From: Halomicronema sp. CCY15110
GTDB taxonomy: Bacteria; Cyanobacteriota; Cyanobacteriia; Phormidesmidales; Phormidesmidaceae
Assembly: GCF_016888165.1 (NCBI RefSeq)
Contig: NZ_JACSWC010000370.1
Coordinates: forward strand, 19,095 to 83,094
DNA: 64,000 nucleotides
Reading direction: 5' to 3'
Under the pieces are notes generated by a model. That model saw only the letters and a list, made by a program, of their open reading frames with translations, searched no databases and was not told where the DNA came from. The number at the start of each line of letters is the position of its first letter. The first letter of the stretch is position 1. The position numbers were made by a program, and so were the translations under genes. Of this stretch, positions 10,198-21,601 are shown piece after piece.

Positions 10198-12726
10198 TTA
10201 CACCTTCAGCGCGGCTTGGGATTGGTCGTATTCCGGCACAGTGACAGGTAAAGGTTTGACCTTCCAAATGTCTTCACAGTACTCACTGATGGAGCGATCG
10301 CTGGAAAACTTGCCCGTCCGGGCCGCATTCAAAATCGACATGCGGGTCCAGTTGTCCTGGTCGCGGTAGGCCGCACTGACCTGATCTTGACAATCAATGT
10401 ACGCCTGATAATCAGCCAATACCAAGAACGGATCATGGTGCAGAAGATTATCTAACAGGGGTCGGAAGAGTTGTGGATCGCCATGGGAAAAATGCCCGTG
10501 GGCAACCAAATCGAGCACGGCTTTCAGCGTGTCATTGCTGTCGTAATAGTCCCAAGGGTTGTAGCCGTTAGCTTTGAGTTCTTGCACTTCCGGCGTCTTG
10601 AGGCCAAACAGGAAGAAGTTTTCCGCCCCAACTTCTTCGCGAATTTCGATATTCGCACCATCCAACGTGCCAATGGTGAGCGCCCCGTTCATCGAGAACT
10701 TCATGTTGCCGGTGCCGGAGGCTTCTTTACCAGCGGTGGAGATCTGTTCGGACAGTTCCGCCGCAGGATACACTCGCTGACCAAAAGTGACATTGTAATC
10801 GGGCAGGAAAACGACCTTCAGGCGATCGCGCACGTCCGGGTCATTATTCACCACGTCTCCTACGGAGGTGATGAATTTAATGATCAACTTCGCCATCGTA
10901 TAGCCCGGAGCCGCTTTACCCCCAAAGATAAAGGTGCGCGGGGTAATATCCGCATTCGGATTGGCCTTGATCCGGTTGTACAGCGTGATGATGTGTAGCA
11001 CCTTCAAGTGCTGGCGCTTGTACTCATGGATGCGCTTGACCAAGACATCAAACATCGACTCAGGATTCACCGTGATCCCCGTGCGACGCTGAATGTGCTC
11101 GGCCAGGTCGCGCTTGATGGACAGCTTGATTTGCCGCCACTCATGACGGAACGCCGAATCATCCGCATACTGTTCCAGACCCTGCAGCTCATGGAGATGC
11201 TTGATCCAGCTGTCACCAATCTTGCTGCTAATCAGGTTAGATAACCGAGGGTTCGCCTGCACTAGCCAGCGCCGGGGAGTGACGCCGTTCGTTTTATTGT
11301 TGAACTTTTCAGGAGACAGTTCGTAGAAGTCCTTGAGAATGGTGGACTTCACCAGTTCGGTGTGCAGCGCCGCCACGCCGTTGATGGAGTAGCTGCCCAC
11401 ACAGGCGAGATTCGCCATGCGCACCGAGCGACTGCCGCTTTCATCAATCAGCGATAGCCGTTCGAGGTGACCTTCATCCCCCATGAATTTCACCCGCACT
11501 TGATCCAAAAAGCGACGGTTGATTTCATAGATGATTTCGAGGTGACGGGGCAAGATACGCCCAAATAGATCCACCGACCACTTCTCTAAGGCCTCGGGCA
11601 GCAAGGTGTGGTTAGTAAAGGCAAAGGAGCGACTAGTGACGTTCCAAGCGTTGTCCCACGCCATGTCGTGCTCATCGATCAGCAGTCGCATGAGTTCGGC
11701 CACGCCGATCGCAGGGTGAGTGTCGTTGAGCTGCACCGCAAACTTTTCGTGGAAGGTGTTGAGCCGCCGACCGCTGGTCAGATGAACGCGGATCATGTCT
11801 TGCAGCGCGCAGGAGACGAAGAAGAACTGCTGCATTAAGCGCAACTCTTTGCCCTGCACTTGCTCATCATTGGGATAGAGCACTTTGCTGATATTCTCAG
11901 ACACGATCTTTTGATCAACCGCACCGTAGTAGTCACCCACGTTAAAGACTTGGAAATCGAAGGACTCGGGCGCTTCCGATTTCCACAATCGCAGCGTGTT
12001 GACCGTATTGACCTTGTAACCCGTGATGGGGGTGTCGTAGGGGATGCCTTTAACGATTTGGGCTGGCACCCACCGAACTTTGTATTGCCCTTGGTTATCC
12101 ACATAGGGCTCAGTGTGACCGCCGAGCTTGACGGTGACGGCAAAGCTGGGGCGAGCGATTTCCCACGGGTTGCCAAACTGAAGCCATTTGTCGGTCATCT
12201 CGACCTGCCAGCCGTCGCGAATATCTTGGTCAAAGATGCCAAATTCGTAACGGATGCCGTAGCCGATCGCGGGAATTTCCAAACTGGACAGGGAGTCCAT
12301 GTAGCAGGCGGCCAAGCGACCCAAGCCACCATTGCCTAAACCGGGCTCTTCTTCTTGATCAACCAGGGCTGAGTAGTCCAGGTTCGATTCTTGAACCGCT
12401 TGCCGCACTTCGTCCTGAATCCCCAGATTGATCAGGTTATTTTCCAGGTGTGGGCCGAGCAAAAATTCCGCTGAAAGGTAGGAAACAATACGGGTCTCGG
12501 GCACCAGGTAGTTCTTTTTGGAGTAGAGCCAGCGGGGCATCAGGCGATCGCGCACCACAAAGGCCAGGGCCAAATAAAAGTCATTGCGAGAAGCATGTTC
12601 GGGCAGTTTGCCCTGAATGTAATAAAGGTGGTCCGTTAAGGCGCGGCGCAGGGTTTCTACGCTCAGGCCAGTGCGATCGTCTTCAATCGTAATGGGACAA
12701 TTCACTAAAGAGTCAGCAGTCACCAT
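10198..12726 (-). CDS. glgP: Glycogen phosphorylase
   Basis: Releases glucose-1-phosphate from the ends of glycogen using pyridoxal phosphate, in the cytoplasm. The 842-residue length is normal. GNGGLGRLAACYMDSL near residues 131-146 and the PLP-lysine region EASGTGNMKFSMNGAL near residue 660-675 are intact, as is the VKRIHEYKRQ stretch. The initiating ATG has GGAGGAACC-like purines just upstream on the minus strand. pgi is transcribed in the same direction upstream. A 388-base spacer and a separate terminator suggest that glgP has its own promoter. Confidence 0.97.
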   Translation of the reverse strand: MVTADSLVNCPITIEDDRTGLSVETLRRALTDHLYYIQGKLPEHASRNDFYLALAFVVRDRLMPRWLYSKKNYLVPETRIVSYLSAEFLLGPHLENNLINLGIQDEVRQAVQESNLDYSALVDQEEEPGLGNGGLGRLAACYMDSLSSLEIPAIGYGIRYEFGIFDQDIRDGWQVEMTDKWLQFGNPWEIARPSFAVTVKLGGHTEPYVDNQGQYKVRWVPAQIVKGIPYDTPITGYKVNTVNTLRLWKSEAPESFDFQVFNVGDYYGAVDQKIVSENISKVLYPNDEQVQGKELRLMQQFFFVSCALQDMIRVHLTSGRRLNTFHEKFAVQLNDTHPAIGVAELMRLLIDEHDMAWDNAWNVTSRSFAFTNHTLLPEALEKWSVDLFGRILPRHLEIIYEINRRFLDQVRVKFMGDEGHLERLSLIDESGSRSVRMANLACVGSYSINGVAALHTELVKSTILKDFYELSPEKFNNKTNGVTPRRWLVQANPRLSNLISSKIGDSWIKHLHELQGLEQYADDSAFRHEWRQIKLSIKRDLAEHIQRRTGITVNPESMFDVLVKRIHEYKRQHLKVLHIITLYNRIKANPNADITPRTFIFGGKAAPGYTMAKLIIKFITSVGDVVNNDPDVRDRLKVVFLPDYNVTFGQRVYPAAELSEQISTAGKEASGTGNMKFSMNGALTIGTLDGANIEIREEVGAENFFLFGLKTPEVQELKANGYNPWDYYDSNDTLKAVLDLVAHGHFSHGDPQLFRPLLDNLLHHDPFLVLADYQAYIDCQDQVSAAYRDQDNWTRMSILNAARTGKFSSDRSISEYCEDIWKVKPLPVTVPEYDQSQAALKV

Positions 12727-13114
12727 ATTTCAGGTTCCTCCAAGGGTTGGGACAAGATTTAGGAAAACAAAGCTAATTAAGGCATTGGGTCTGATCGTTG
12801 TGCCAGACGGCACATCAACTTTTCAGTTTTAAAGGGGGATGAGAGTCATGCAGTTATAAAAAGTTTGGGGCCACGGACGGCGATCGCTGACGGGGGCAGG
12901 GGGCGAGGATTACCCACAAGCGGCCACCGAGCTTGAGGACATCAAAGACTGTCAAGAATTAGCCACGCTATTTTTTTGCCACGGTAGCAATTGATCGTGG
13001 CACCTCAGCTGATTTCATAACAATTTATAAAGACTGGATAGCACTGACTTTTTCCCTATCGACTGTTCATGCTCTCAGCCCTTCCCGGGAAAGCGGCAAA
13101 TTCACCCGCAAAAT
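12727..13114. other. Spacer between pgi and glgP (388 bases)
   Basis: No convincing gene. It should contain the glgP promoter on the minus strand. TGCCACG at 12977-12983 is mirrored by CGTGGCA at 12996-13002. A T-run lies on the wrong side for a plus-strand terminator, so its role is open. One GCGATCGC-like site is present. Confidence 0.5.
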
Positions 13115-14713
13115 TTAAGACTCTGACGCTGCCTGGGCCGTCACGATGAGTTTCGAGGGGAAGCGGCGATCGCCCTCCAGGGTGATGCCGCGATCGTTGG
13201 CCGCCAAATGTCGCAGGATTTTGTACACCGATTCCACCTGATCGGCGACTCCAGCTGTTTCTGCCACGGTGGCCAATGGTAGGGGCTGATCCAGCGATCG
13301 CACCACGTCCAAGATGCGGCGCTGCAAGTCGAGAATGGTCGCCGCTGCTTTTTTGCCCGCTTCGACCCCAGGTTGGTGATAGGCGTTGATATTCACGAGC
13401 GAAGCATAGAGCCCCACGGCCCGCTCGTACAGCGCGATCAGCGCTCCCACGGTGCGGGGTGTCACCTCGTTGATGGTGATAGTGATAGATTCCCGCTGAT
13501 TGTCATAGAGCGCGGCCCGCGTGCCCTGCAAAAACCCGTTCAAGAAGTCCCCCGAGGTGGCATCGGGTTCGACCTCAATGGATGGCCCTTCGCGATCCTT
13601 CAAAACTTCAATGAACGTGGCAAAAAAGTTAGGAACACCTTCTCGGAGCTGCTGCACATAGGCGTGCTGGTCGGTGGAACCTTTGTTGCCGTAAACGGCG
13701 ATGCCCTGATGCACGACGTTGCCATCCAGGTCTTTTTCTTTGCCCAAAGACTCCATCACCAACTGCTGCAAATAGCGGGAAAACAGCAAGAGACTGTCTT
13801 TATAGGGCAACATCACCATGTCCTTTTCACCCTGGCCGTTGCCGGCGTGATACCAGGCCAAGGCCAGCAGCGCCGCCGGATTAGTGCGCAAATCAGCGAC
13901 CCGGGTGGCGGCATCCATTTCCTTAGCGCCGACAAGCATGGAGCGGATGTCGATGCCCAACAGCGAGGCCGATAGCAGACCGACTGCGGACATTTCAGAG
14001 GTGCGGCCCCCCACCCAGTCGAACATGGGAAATTCGGCGAGCCAGCCCTCCATCCGTTCCAGCTCGTCCATCTTGCTGCCGATCATGGTGATGGCCACCG
14101 CGTGGGAGGGAAAATCCAGTCCCAGATCTTCAAAGCGGTGCTTGACCTCCAACATCGCGTTGCGGGTTTCGGGGGTGCCGCCCGACTTGCTGGTAATCAG
14201 CACGAGGGTACTTTTCAAGTCATCGCCCAAGCGATCGAGCACCAGATCCAACCCAGCGGGATCGGTGTTGTCCATAAAGTAAATATCCATCATGGGGTTG
14301 ATGGGAGCGAGCGCTTCGGACACAAATTCGGGGCCGAGGGCGGAGCCGCCAATGCCCACGGAGAGAATGCTGGTGAATTTGTCTGCTTCCGCTGGCTTAA
14401 TGGTGCCCGCATGAATTTGCTGGGCAAAGTCGTCGATTTCGTCGAGGACGGTGGTCACTTCTTGGCCCAAATCGTCGGGTGCCAGGTCAGGGTCGCGCAG
14501 CCAGTAGTGGCCGACCATCCGCTCTTCGTCGGGGTTAGCGATCGCGCCCCCCTCTAACGCCGTCATGTCGGCAAAGGCTTTTGCAAACTTGGGGGTCAGG
14601 CTGTCGACAAAGGCAGCATCAAAACCCATGCGGCTGATATCGACATAGAGATCAAGCTCGGCATGGTAATACAGCCAGTCTTCGTAACGCTGCCAGAGTT
14701 CGGTGGCATTCAT
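13115..14713 (-). CDS. pgi: Glucose-6-phosphate isomerase
   Basis: Interconverts glucose-6-phosphate and fructose-6-phosphate, linking glycogen breakdown to glycolysis, the oxidative pentose phosphate path and gluconeogenesis. The 532-residue protein shows the sugar-isomerase core: [18 protein letters not shown] (about 117-135), [16 protein letters not shown] (about 173-188) and the [14 protein letters not shown] phosphate-binding region (about 233-246). A C-terminal helical part with [15 protein letters not shown] completes the active site. Length fits the family. Its neighbour glgP generates glucose-1-phosphate, one step away. Confidence 0.96.
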   Translation of the reverse strand: MNATELWQRYEDWLYYHAELDLYVDISRMGFDAAFVDSLTPKFAKAFADMTALEGGAIANPDEERMVGHYWLRDPDLAPDDLGQEVTTVLDEIDDFAQQIHAGTIKPAEADKFTSILSVGIGGSALGPEFVSEALAPINPMMDIYFMDNTDPAGLDLVLDRLGDDLKSTLVLITSKSGGTPETRNAMLEVKHRFEDLGLDFPSHAVAITMIGSKMDELERMEGWLAEFPMFDWVGGRTSEMSAVGLLSASLLGIDIRSMLVGAKEMDAATRVADLRTNPAALLALAWYHAGNGQGEKDMVMLPYKDSLLLFSRYLQQLVMESLGKEKDLDGNVVHQGIAVYGNKGSTDQHAYVQQLREGVPNFFATFIEVLKDREGPSIEVEPDATSGDFLNGFLQGTRAALYDNQRESITITINEVTPRTVGALIALYERAVGLYASLVNINAYHQPGVEAGKKAAATILDLQRRILDVVRSLDQPLPLATVAETAGVADQVESVYKILRHLAANDRGITLEGDRRFPSKLIVTAQAASES

Positions 14714-15046
14714 GGAGAATCCTCAAGTTGCACTGCTTTCGTTGGGGTGTAGCTGATCGGAGGTGATGGGCGATCGCTTTTACCATAACCAATGATTTTT
14801 CCGCAGACAGAAGATTTAAGACTCCTTTTTCAATTCTGTTGGGGGTGAGGCGGGAGCTGTCAGGCCGTCAGCCACCGCGATGACTCCCCAAAGCTCGGGG
14901 CGATCGCGGCGCGTTATCCGGCAGCGGCAGCAAAGGCTCGTCGCCCCGAAAATTTCCCCAATTGAATTTGCAGAAAAGTGCGCCACATCAGGGTTCTATT
15001 GTTACACTCTGAAGCACTTAGACTGACTGTACTACTCCCATTCACA
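14714..15046. other. Divergent spacer between pgi and the FAD oxidoreductase
   Basis: A 333-base intergenic stretch that must carry promoters for both directions. An upstream in-frame ATG at 14978 extends the plus-strand frame by 23 residues, but those residues do not resemble the family start. No RNA gene or clear operator was recognised. Confidence 0.45.
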
Positions 15047-17032
15047 ATGGCAACGCGCCGCTTTTATCGCAATCTGGCTGCTAAACGCCGACAACGCAAG
15101 CGTCGGGCCACCTTTCTCTCGATTTTGGCGATCGCGGGTGGGGCTTTGCTGCTGCAAGCTTTTAACATTGCGGCGAGTTATCTCGAAGTACCCGCCCCCC
15201 TGGGCACGATTCAAGTCGGCAAGACCCTGACCGAGGGCACCACCCTCATCGGTCTCCAGGATGTCAAAGCGGCCAATGGTCGTCCGCAGATTTCGCCCTT
15301 GCCCCAAGCCCAAGAAGTCTGGGAATGTGAGGTCGTCGTGGTCGGCGGTACCTTAGGAGGCGTCGCCGCGGCGACCCACGCCATGCGGACGGGAGCCCAA
15401 ACTTGCCTGATTGAGGTGACGCCCTGGCTGGGAGGACAAGTGAGTTCCCAGGGGGTCTCGGCCATTGATGAGTCGCGATCGATGCGGCAAATACAGAATT
15501 TTTCGGAAAGCTGGCGCGAGTTCAAGCGGTCAATTCGCAGTCAGCCGGTGCGGCTGCCGGGGTGGACGGGGATGAGCGATCGCCAATTCACCTACGAAAC
15601 CAATAGCTGCTGGGTCGGCTCCCTCTGCTTTTTGCCCCGGGCAGGAGCCAATGCCTCCGAGCAACTGTTGCAGTCGGCCTTAGCCGCATCGCCCCAGAGC
15701 CGCTGGGCCACCTCGACCGCCTTCAAAGGTGCAGCCTTCGACACATCGGGGCGCAACATCACCGCTGTTTACGCTGTGGGCCGGACGCCCAAGAACGACA
15801 ATTACCTGCCCAAAGGGCGGCTATCGCAAGAGCTGTACGACTGGTATGCCTGGTCGAGCAGCGACCTCTATGACAAAAAGCCCATTCGCCTGCAACCGCC
15901 CGCCGGTCAGCGGATGATCGTGATCGACGCCACCGACACCGGGGAATTTATTGCTTGGGCCCAGATCCCCTTTCGGGTGGGCTCCGACGGCAAAGACGTG
16001 CTGGACGAGCCGAATGCCCCCGTGCAGTCGAATCCCGCTTGCACCCAGGCGTTTACCTATCCCTTTGTGATGGGCATCGTCGACGACGAGGGCGGCAGCA
16101 AACAGGCCCTCGCCCGCTTAGAAACCAGCCTGCCCAAAGATGAACATCGCAAAATGTTTGGCATGGAAGGGTTTCCCATGTTTAACAATCGCAGCTTGTT
16201 CAATTACCGCCGCATCATCAGCCGCCAGACCGGGGAAGGATCGGTCGCCCGCACCACCACCGGCGAGTTGACGATGATCAACTGGACGGAAGGCAATGAC
16301 TGGAACATCATGGACGATGCCCTGGTGATGACCCAGGATGTATTGCAAGACACGGGGCAATATCAAAACTGGATGGGGGGGCTCTCGATTCAAGCGCTAA
16401 AAAATGGCGAGAACCATGCCCTGCTGTTTGCGGAATGGCTGATCGATCAGCAAGCGACGGATGAGTTTCCCCTGACGTTTTTATACGGGCCGGATGCCCC
16501 CATGTGGACCCAGTCGGGTCTCAGCATGGTGCCTTATATTCGCGAAGGGCGACGAATTATCGGTCGGCCCGCCTATGGCCAAGAACAGTTCATGATGACG
16601 GAGCGCGATTTGCGGGTGGATATTGACGGAGGACGCGAGTTTGCCCCCACCGCGATCGCCCTCACCCACTACGACATTGACATCCACGGCTGTCGTTGGC
16701 GTAACTGGGCACCCTCGTACGAAGCCACCCGCGCCAGCGTCAACGAACGGCTAGCTCGACCGTTACCCATTCCCATTGAGGCGTTGATCCCCGTCGGGGT
16801 GGATAACCTGATCATCGGCGGCAAAAGCATTGCCGGGTCGCACATTGTGAATGCCATGACGCGGGTGCATTATGGCGAATGGAGTGTCGGGGCAGCGGCC
16901 GGGGCCACCGCTGGCTGGTTGACTGAAAAAGCTCAACCCGTTGATCTCACGCCCTCCCAAATCGTCGTGACGGATCAGATCGGTGACCTGCAAAACTTCT
17001 TGGTCGATCAAAAACTGCGCTACTACTGGTAA
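15047..17032 (+). CDS. FAD-dependent oxidoreductase, membrane-anchored
   Basis: About 661 residues from the chosen ATG. That start gives MATRRFYRNL, a strongly basic N-terminus directly before a hydrophobic helix (about residues 23-42), consistent with a signal anchor. A Rossmann FAD motif VVVVGGTLGGVAAATHA with a following CLIE acidic end is near residue 95-125. Later conserved blocks include YETNSCWVGS, DATDTGEF and a C-terminal GGKSIAGSHIVNAMTRVH segment, which fit the FAD-dependent oxidoreductase (FAD_oxidored) family. Substrate is unknown. The next gene starts 27 bases downstream, suggesting co-transcription. Confidence 0.8.
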   Translation: MATRRFYRNLAAKRRQRKRRATFLSILAIAGGALLLQAFNIAASYLEVPAPLGTIQVGKTLTEGTTLIGLQDVKAANGRPQISPLPQAQEVWECEVVVVGGTLGGVAAATHAMRTGAQTCLIEVTPWLGGQVSSQGVSAIDESRSMRQIQNFSESWREFKRSIRSQPVRLPGWTGMSDRQFTYETNSCWVGSLCFLPRAGANASEQLLQSALAASPQSRWATSTAFKGAAFDTSGRNITAVYAVGRTPKNDNYLPKGRLSQELYDWYAWSSSDLYDKKPIRLQPPAGQRMIVIDATDTGEFIAWAQIPFRVGSDGKDVLDEPNAPVQSNPACTQAFTYPFVMGIVDDEGGSKQALARLETSLPKDEHRKMFGMEGFPMFNNRSLFNYRRIISRQTGEGSVARTTTGELTMINWTEGNDWNIMDDALVMTQDVLQDTGQYQNWMGGLSIQALKNGENHALLFAEWLIDQQATDEFPLTFLYGPDAPMWTQSGLSMVPYIREGRRIIGRPAYGQEQFMMTERDLRVDIDGGREFAPTAIALTHYDIDIHGCRWRNWAPSYEATRASVNERLARPLPIPIEALIPVGVDNLIIGGKSIAGSHIVNAMTRVHYGEWSVGAAAGATAGWLTEKAQPVDLTPSQIVVTDQIGDLQNFLVDQKLRYYW

Positions 17033-17058
17033 AAGAAAAACTGGTAGAGGACGAATTT

Positions 17059-18291
17059 GTGGTCAAGGGTCTGTGGCAAGCGAGGTTAACGAGACTGCGC
17101 TACGGTTGGCAGCGATCGCGGCGGGGCCGCTCCCTGCTGTTGGGACTCGTGGCTGGCTGCATTCTGCTGACCCTAACCGGCTGTGACTTGCCCCAGGTCA
17201 GTGCCGAAGAGCGGCTATTTTTGCCCCTGCAAATTGAGCTCCTGGACGTAGCGACGCTGCCCCCACAAACCTTTGCCGATACCCCCGTCGGCGGTCTGTC
17301 GGCCCTCACCTACGATCGCCAGCAAGATGTGTTTTACGCCCTGTCAGACGATCGCGGTCGCCTCGCGCCGCCCCGGTTTTACACCCTGAAGATCGCCACC
17401 GACGTCAGTGCGCCGGAAGCGCCCACCATTGGGAGTATTGAGGTGCAAGCAGTCACCACGCTGAAAGATCAGGCGGGGAATGACTATCCCAGCGATCGCC
17501 TCGATCCCGAAGGCATGGTCCTCTCACCGCGCCAAACGGTGTTCATCTCTAGTGAAGGCGTGCCCGCCACTCAGGCTCCCCCAGCACTAAACGAGTACGA
17601 TCTCGCCACGGGTCGCCTGCAAACCGAGTTCCGGCTCCCCGCTCGCTTCCTACCCGCGGTCGCCACCGAGGCTGATCCCGAACCGGAAGCGCGGGGCATT
17701 CGCGAGAATCTCGGCTTTGAGGCCCTGACCCTGGGGCCAACGTCCAGTGCCGGAGCCTTTGAACCCTTTCGCCTCTTCATGGCAACGGAATCAGCCCTCG
17801 CCCAAGACTTTGATCCTGACCCTGCGAATCCCCTCGCCAACCGTTTTGTGCATTACCTCATCGGGCCAGATCAATCCACCTTCATCTCTGAATACGCCTA
17901 TCCCCTGAGTCTTGAACCCCTGGGCACTGTGGTGAACGGCTTGACGGAGCTGGTGGCGATCGACCAGGGCGGGCATTTTCTCGCCCTCGAACGGGTGTTG
18001 GGCATTCGGGGCTTTATCGTCAAACTTTTTCAACTCGCTACGGGCGGCGCAACTGACATTTCCACGGTGCCCGCGCTGCCCACCCTCGACAACCTCAACC
18101 CGATTCAAAAACAGTTGTTGCTGGATTTCACAACGCTCGATCTGCCGGTGGATGCGATCGATAACTTGGAAGGCATGACTTTGGGGCCACCCCTGCCCGA
18201 CGGCAGCGCCAGTCTGTGGCTGATTAGTGATAACAATTTTTCTCAGGATCAAACGACTCAGGTGTGGTTATTTCGCCTTGCGATCGGGTAA
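17059..18291 (+). CDS. Esterase-like-activity-of-phytase domain lipoprotein
   Basis: A 410-residue protein starting with GTG. After a basic stretch and a hydrophobic helix there is a lipobox LLTLTGC (Cys about 42), so it is likely a lipoprotein. The body matches the beta-propeller domain called esterase-like activity of phytase: GGLSALTYDRQQDVFYALSDDRG near 75-98, DPEGMVLSP near 148-156, ENLGFEALTLGP near 210-221 and DNLEGMTLGPPLP near 370-382. Substrate is not known for most members. It follows the FAD oxidoreductase by 27 bases and is probably in its operon. Confidence 0.8.
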   Translation: MVKGLWQARLTRLRYGWQRSRRGRSLLLGLVAGCILLTLTGCDLPQVSAEERLFLPLQIELLDVATLPPQTFADTPVGGLSALTYDRQQDVFYALSDDRGRLAPPRFYTLKIATDVSAPEAPTIGSIEVQAVTTLKDQAGNDYPSDRLDPEGMVLSPRQTVFISSEGVPATQAPPALNEYDLATGRLQTEFRLPARFLPAVATEADPEPEARGIRENLGFEALTLGPTSSAGAFEPFRLFMATESALAQDFDPDPANPLANRFVHYLIGPDQSTFISEYAYPLSLEPLGTVVNGLTELVAIDQGGHFLALERVLGIRGFIVKLFQLATGGATDISTVPALPTLDNLNPIQKQLLLDFTTLDLPVDAIDNLEGMTLGPPLPDGSASLWLISDNNFSQDQTTQVWLFRLAIG

Positions 18292-18524
18292 TTAATCACC
18301 ACTGAACTCTGGGCTTTCTCTACCCCCAAAAAGTTGCCGAATTATCCTCTGCCCCGAGGGTGTGCTTCATAATCGCGGGACGTCTTAAAGCCCAATGATT
18401 TGACCACAATGCCTCTGGGCAAAGAAAACCCCAAGTTACCAACCCCGACCCGAGACTTTTTCAGGACACTATGTTTAGGGGACACAAAACTGATACATTA
18501 AGCGGGTATTGGCGATGTGTTTGA

Positions 18525-19685
<1,161 letters not shown>

Positions 19686-19839
19686 ACTGCGAATTCATCT
19701 GGTTTCGTTAACTGGAAAGGAGATTAGGTTTGCCGATATTTTAGGGCCTTTACAGGTGTCTAGAAAGTTGGGAATCTAGTCTCTTTTTTTGTCTGTCGCT
19801 ATTTTTTTGTTGGATGTCCTAGCTTCGAGTACCGAGCCC

Positions 19840-20973
19840 ATGCGTATTGCCCTATTCACTGAAACCTTTTTGCCCAAAGTTGACGGGATTGTGACCCGCC
19901 TCAAGCATACGGTGGAGCATCTCCAGCGGTTGGGGCACGACGTGATGGTATTTTGTCCCGAAGGGGGAATGACGTCGTACAAAGGAGCGCAAATCCATGG
20001 GGTGTCGGGCATGGCGTTTCCGCTCTATCCTGAGCTGAAGCTGGCGTTGCCGCGCCCCTCGATTTGGGAAGCGGTCGAAGCGTTTGCCCCCGACTTAATT
20101 CACATTGTGAATCCAGCGGTGTTGGGGATGGCGGGGCTGTTTTATGCCAAGACGTTGAACCTGCCGCTGATGGCCTCGTACCACACCCATTTGCCGAAGT
20201 ATTTAGAGCATTACGGCTTGGGCGTCTTGGAAGGGGTGATGTGGGAACTGATTAAAGCGGTTCACAATCAGGCGCGGATTAATTTGGTCACTTCGACGGC
20301 GATGCAGGAAGAACTGACGGAGCACGGGGTGGAGCGGGTGCAGGTGTGGCAGCGGGGGGTTGATACGGAGCTGTTCCGCCCGGAACTCGCGAGCCGAGAC
20401 ATGCGCGATCGCCTCACTCAGGGCCATCCCGACGCGCCGCTGCTGTTGTATGTCGGTCGCCTCTCAGCCGAGAAAGAAGTCGATCGCATTAAACCTGTGC
20501 TGGAATCCATCCCCGATGCGCGGTTAGCGCTGGTGGGCGATGGCCCCCACCGCGAAGATCTGGAACGGCACTTTGCCGGGACGAACACCAACTTTGTGGG
20601 GTATTTAGCCGGGGAAGCGTTGGGATCGGCGTATGCTTCTGCCGATGCGTTTGTGTTCCCCTCGCGGACGGAAACGTTGGGCTTGGTGCTGCTGGAAGCG
20701 ATGGCGGCGGGGTGTCCGGTGGTGGCAGCCAACGCTGGCGGCATTCCCGATATTGTCACCAACGGCGAGAACGGCTATTTGTTTGATCCGAAAGATGACG
20801 GGGGGGCGATCGCCGCCACCCAGCGCCTGCTCGATCGGGGCGCTGAACGCGAGCTGATGCGCCGCAATGCCCGCATGGAAGCCGAAAAGTGGGGCTGGAA
20901 CGCCGCCACGCGGCAACTGGTTGACTTCTATGCGGAAATTTTGAACGCTGGCGCGATGCCAACAGCCGCTTAG
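19840..20973 (+). CDS. sqdX: Sulfoquinovosyl diacylglycerol synthase (GT4 glycosyltransferase)
   Basis: Transfers sulfoquinovose from UDP-sulfoquinovose to diacylglycerol, completing SQDG. The 377-residue protein begins MRIALFTETFLPKVDGIVTR. The upstream extension to 19789 has no family character, so the ATG at 19840 was chosen. GT-B features: DLIHIVNPAVLG near 87, the C-terminal donor domain beginning LLYVGRLSAEKEVDR, and an EX7E-type element in RTETLGLVLLEAMAAGCPV near 270-290. Position directly after sqdB makes the assignment firm. Confidence 0.94.
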   Translation: MRIALFTETFLPKVDGIVTRLKHTVEHLQRLGHDVMVFCPEGGMTSYKGAQIHGVSGMAFPLYPELKLALPRPSIWEAVEAFAPDLIHIVNPAVLGMAGLFYAKTLNLPLMASYHTHLPKYLEHYGLGVLEGVMWELIKAVHNQARINLVTSTAMQEELTEHGVERVQVWQRGVDTELFRPELASRDMRDRLTQGHPDAPLLLYVGRLSAEKEVDRIKPVLESIPDARLALVGDGPHREDLERHFAGTNTNFVGYLAGEALGSAYASADAFVFPSRTETLGLVLLEAMAAGCPVVAANAGGIPDIVTNGENGYLFDPKDDGGAIAATQRLLDRGAERELMRRNARMEAEKWGWNAATRQLVDFYAEILNAGAMPTAA

Positions 20974-21079
20974 GCTTCAGTCCGCCCAGAAGGCGGGCAT
21001 CGTCAGCATGTGTTCAGTGATATAGCAGGTCACCCCCAATGTCGTTAGGCTGAAACCAGTCTGAAATTGAGGATTGGTT

Positions 21080-21601
21080 GTGCAGCGACGTCGGATCTAC
21101 ACCATCGGTGCCTTGCTGGTCGCGATCGCCCTGCCGCTGGCTTGGTGGGGGCAACAGCAGCGCGCCCGCGCACCCGAATCGCCGCCGGGGATCGCCGTGT
21201 TTCCCGCTTCTAAGCCAGGGCCGGCCGCGAGTGCGCCCCTGGAACTGACCGCCGCTGATGAAACCGCGATCGCCGCAATCATTCGCCAACAGTTGGCCGC
21301 GTTTCAAGCCGATGACGCTGAGTTAGCCTTGAGCTTTGCCAGCCCCGATATTCAAGATCAGTTTGAGACGGCAGATGAGTTCATGGGCATGGTGCAGACG
21401 ATGTACGAACCCGTCTATCGACCGCAGTCCGTCGATTTTGGCCCGGTTGAATTCATTCAGGGGCGGCCCGTACAAGCGGTCATCGTCCTCGGCCCCAGCG
21501 GCACCTGGGTGACCGCCTATTACCAAATGGAAAAACAGCCGGACGAAACCTGGCGCATCGCGGGTTGTGTGTTGGCCCCCGTGGAGGGCGAAACCATTTA
21601 A
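21080..21601 (+). CDS. DUF4864-type protein with N-terminal membrane anchor
   Basis: About 173 residues from a GTG at 21080 (a TTG lies two codons upstream). A basic start and hydrophobic helix (about 5-22) are followed by a proline-rich linker. A cystatin/NTF2-like domain then begins DETAIAAIIRQQLAAFQADDAELALSFAS, typical of the DUF4864 family. Function is unknown; export to the periplasm is inferred. Its stop overlaps the stop of the convergent nurA-like gene by four bases. Confidence 0.7.
   Translation: MQRRRIYTIGALLVAIALPLAWWGQQQRARAPESPPGIAVFPASKPGPAASAPLELTAADETAIAAIIRQQLAAFQADDAELALSFASPDIQDQFETADEFMGMVQTMYEPVYRPQSVDFGPVEFIQGRPVQAVIVLGPSGTWVTAYYQMEKQPDETWRIAGCVLAPVEGETI

Noticed and set aside
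12977..13002. TGCCACG/CGTGGCA hairpin as a terminator
   Set aside because: The T-run lies before the hairpin on the plus strand, and the minus strand shows As after it, so the order is wrong for intrinsic termination.
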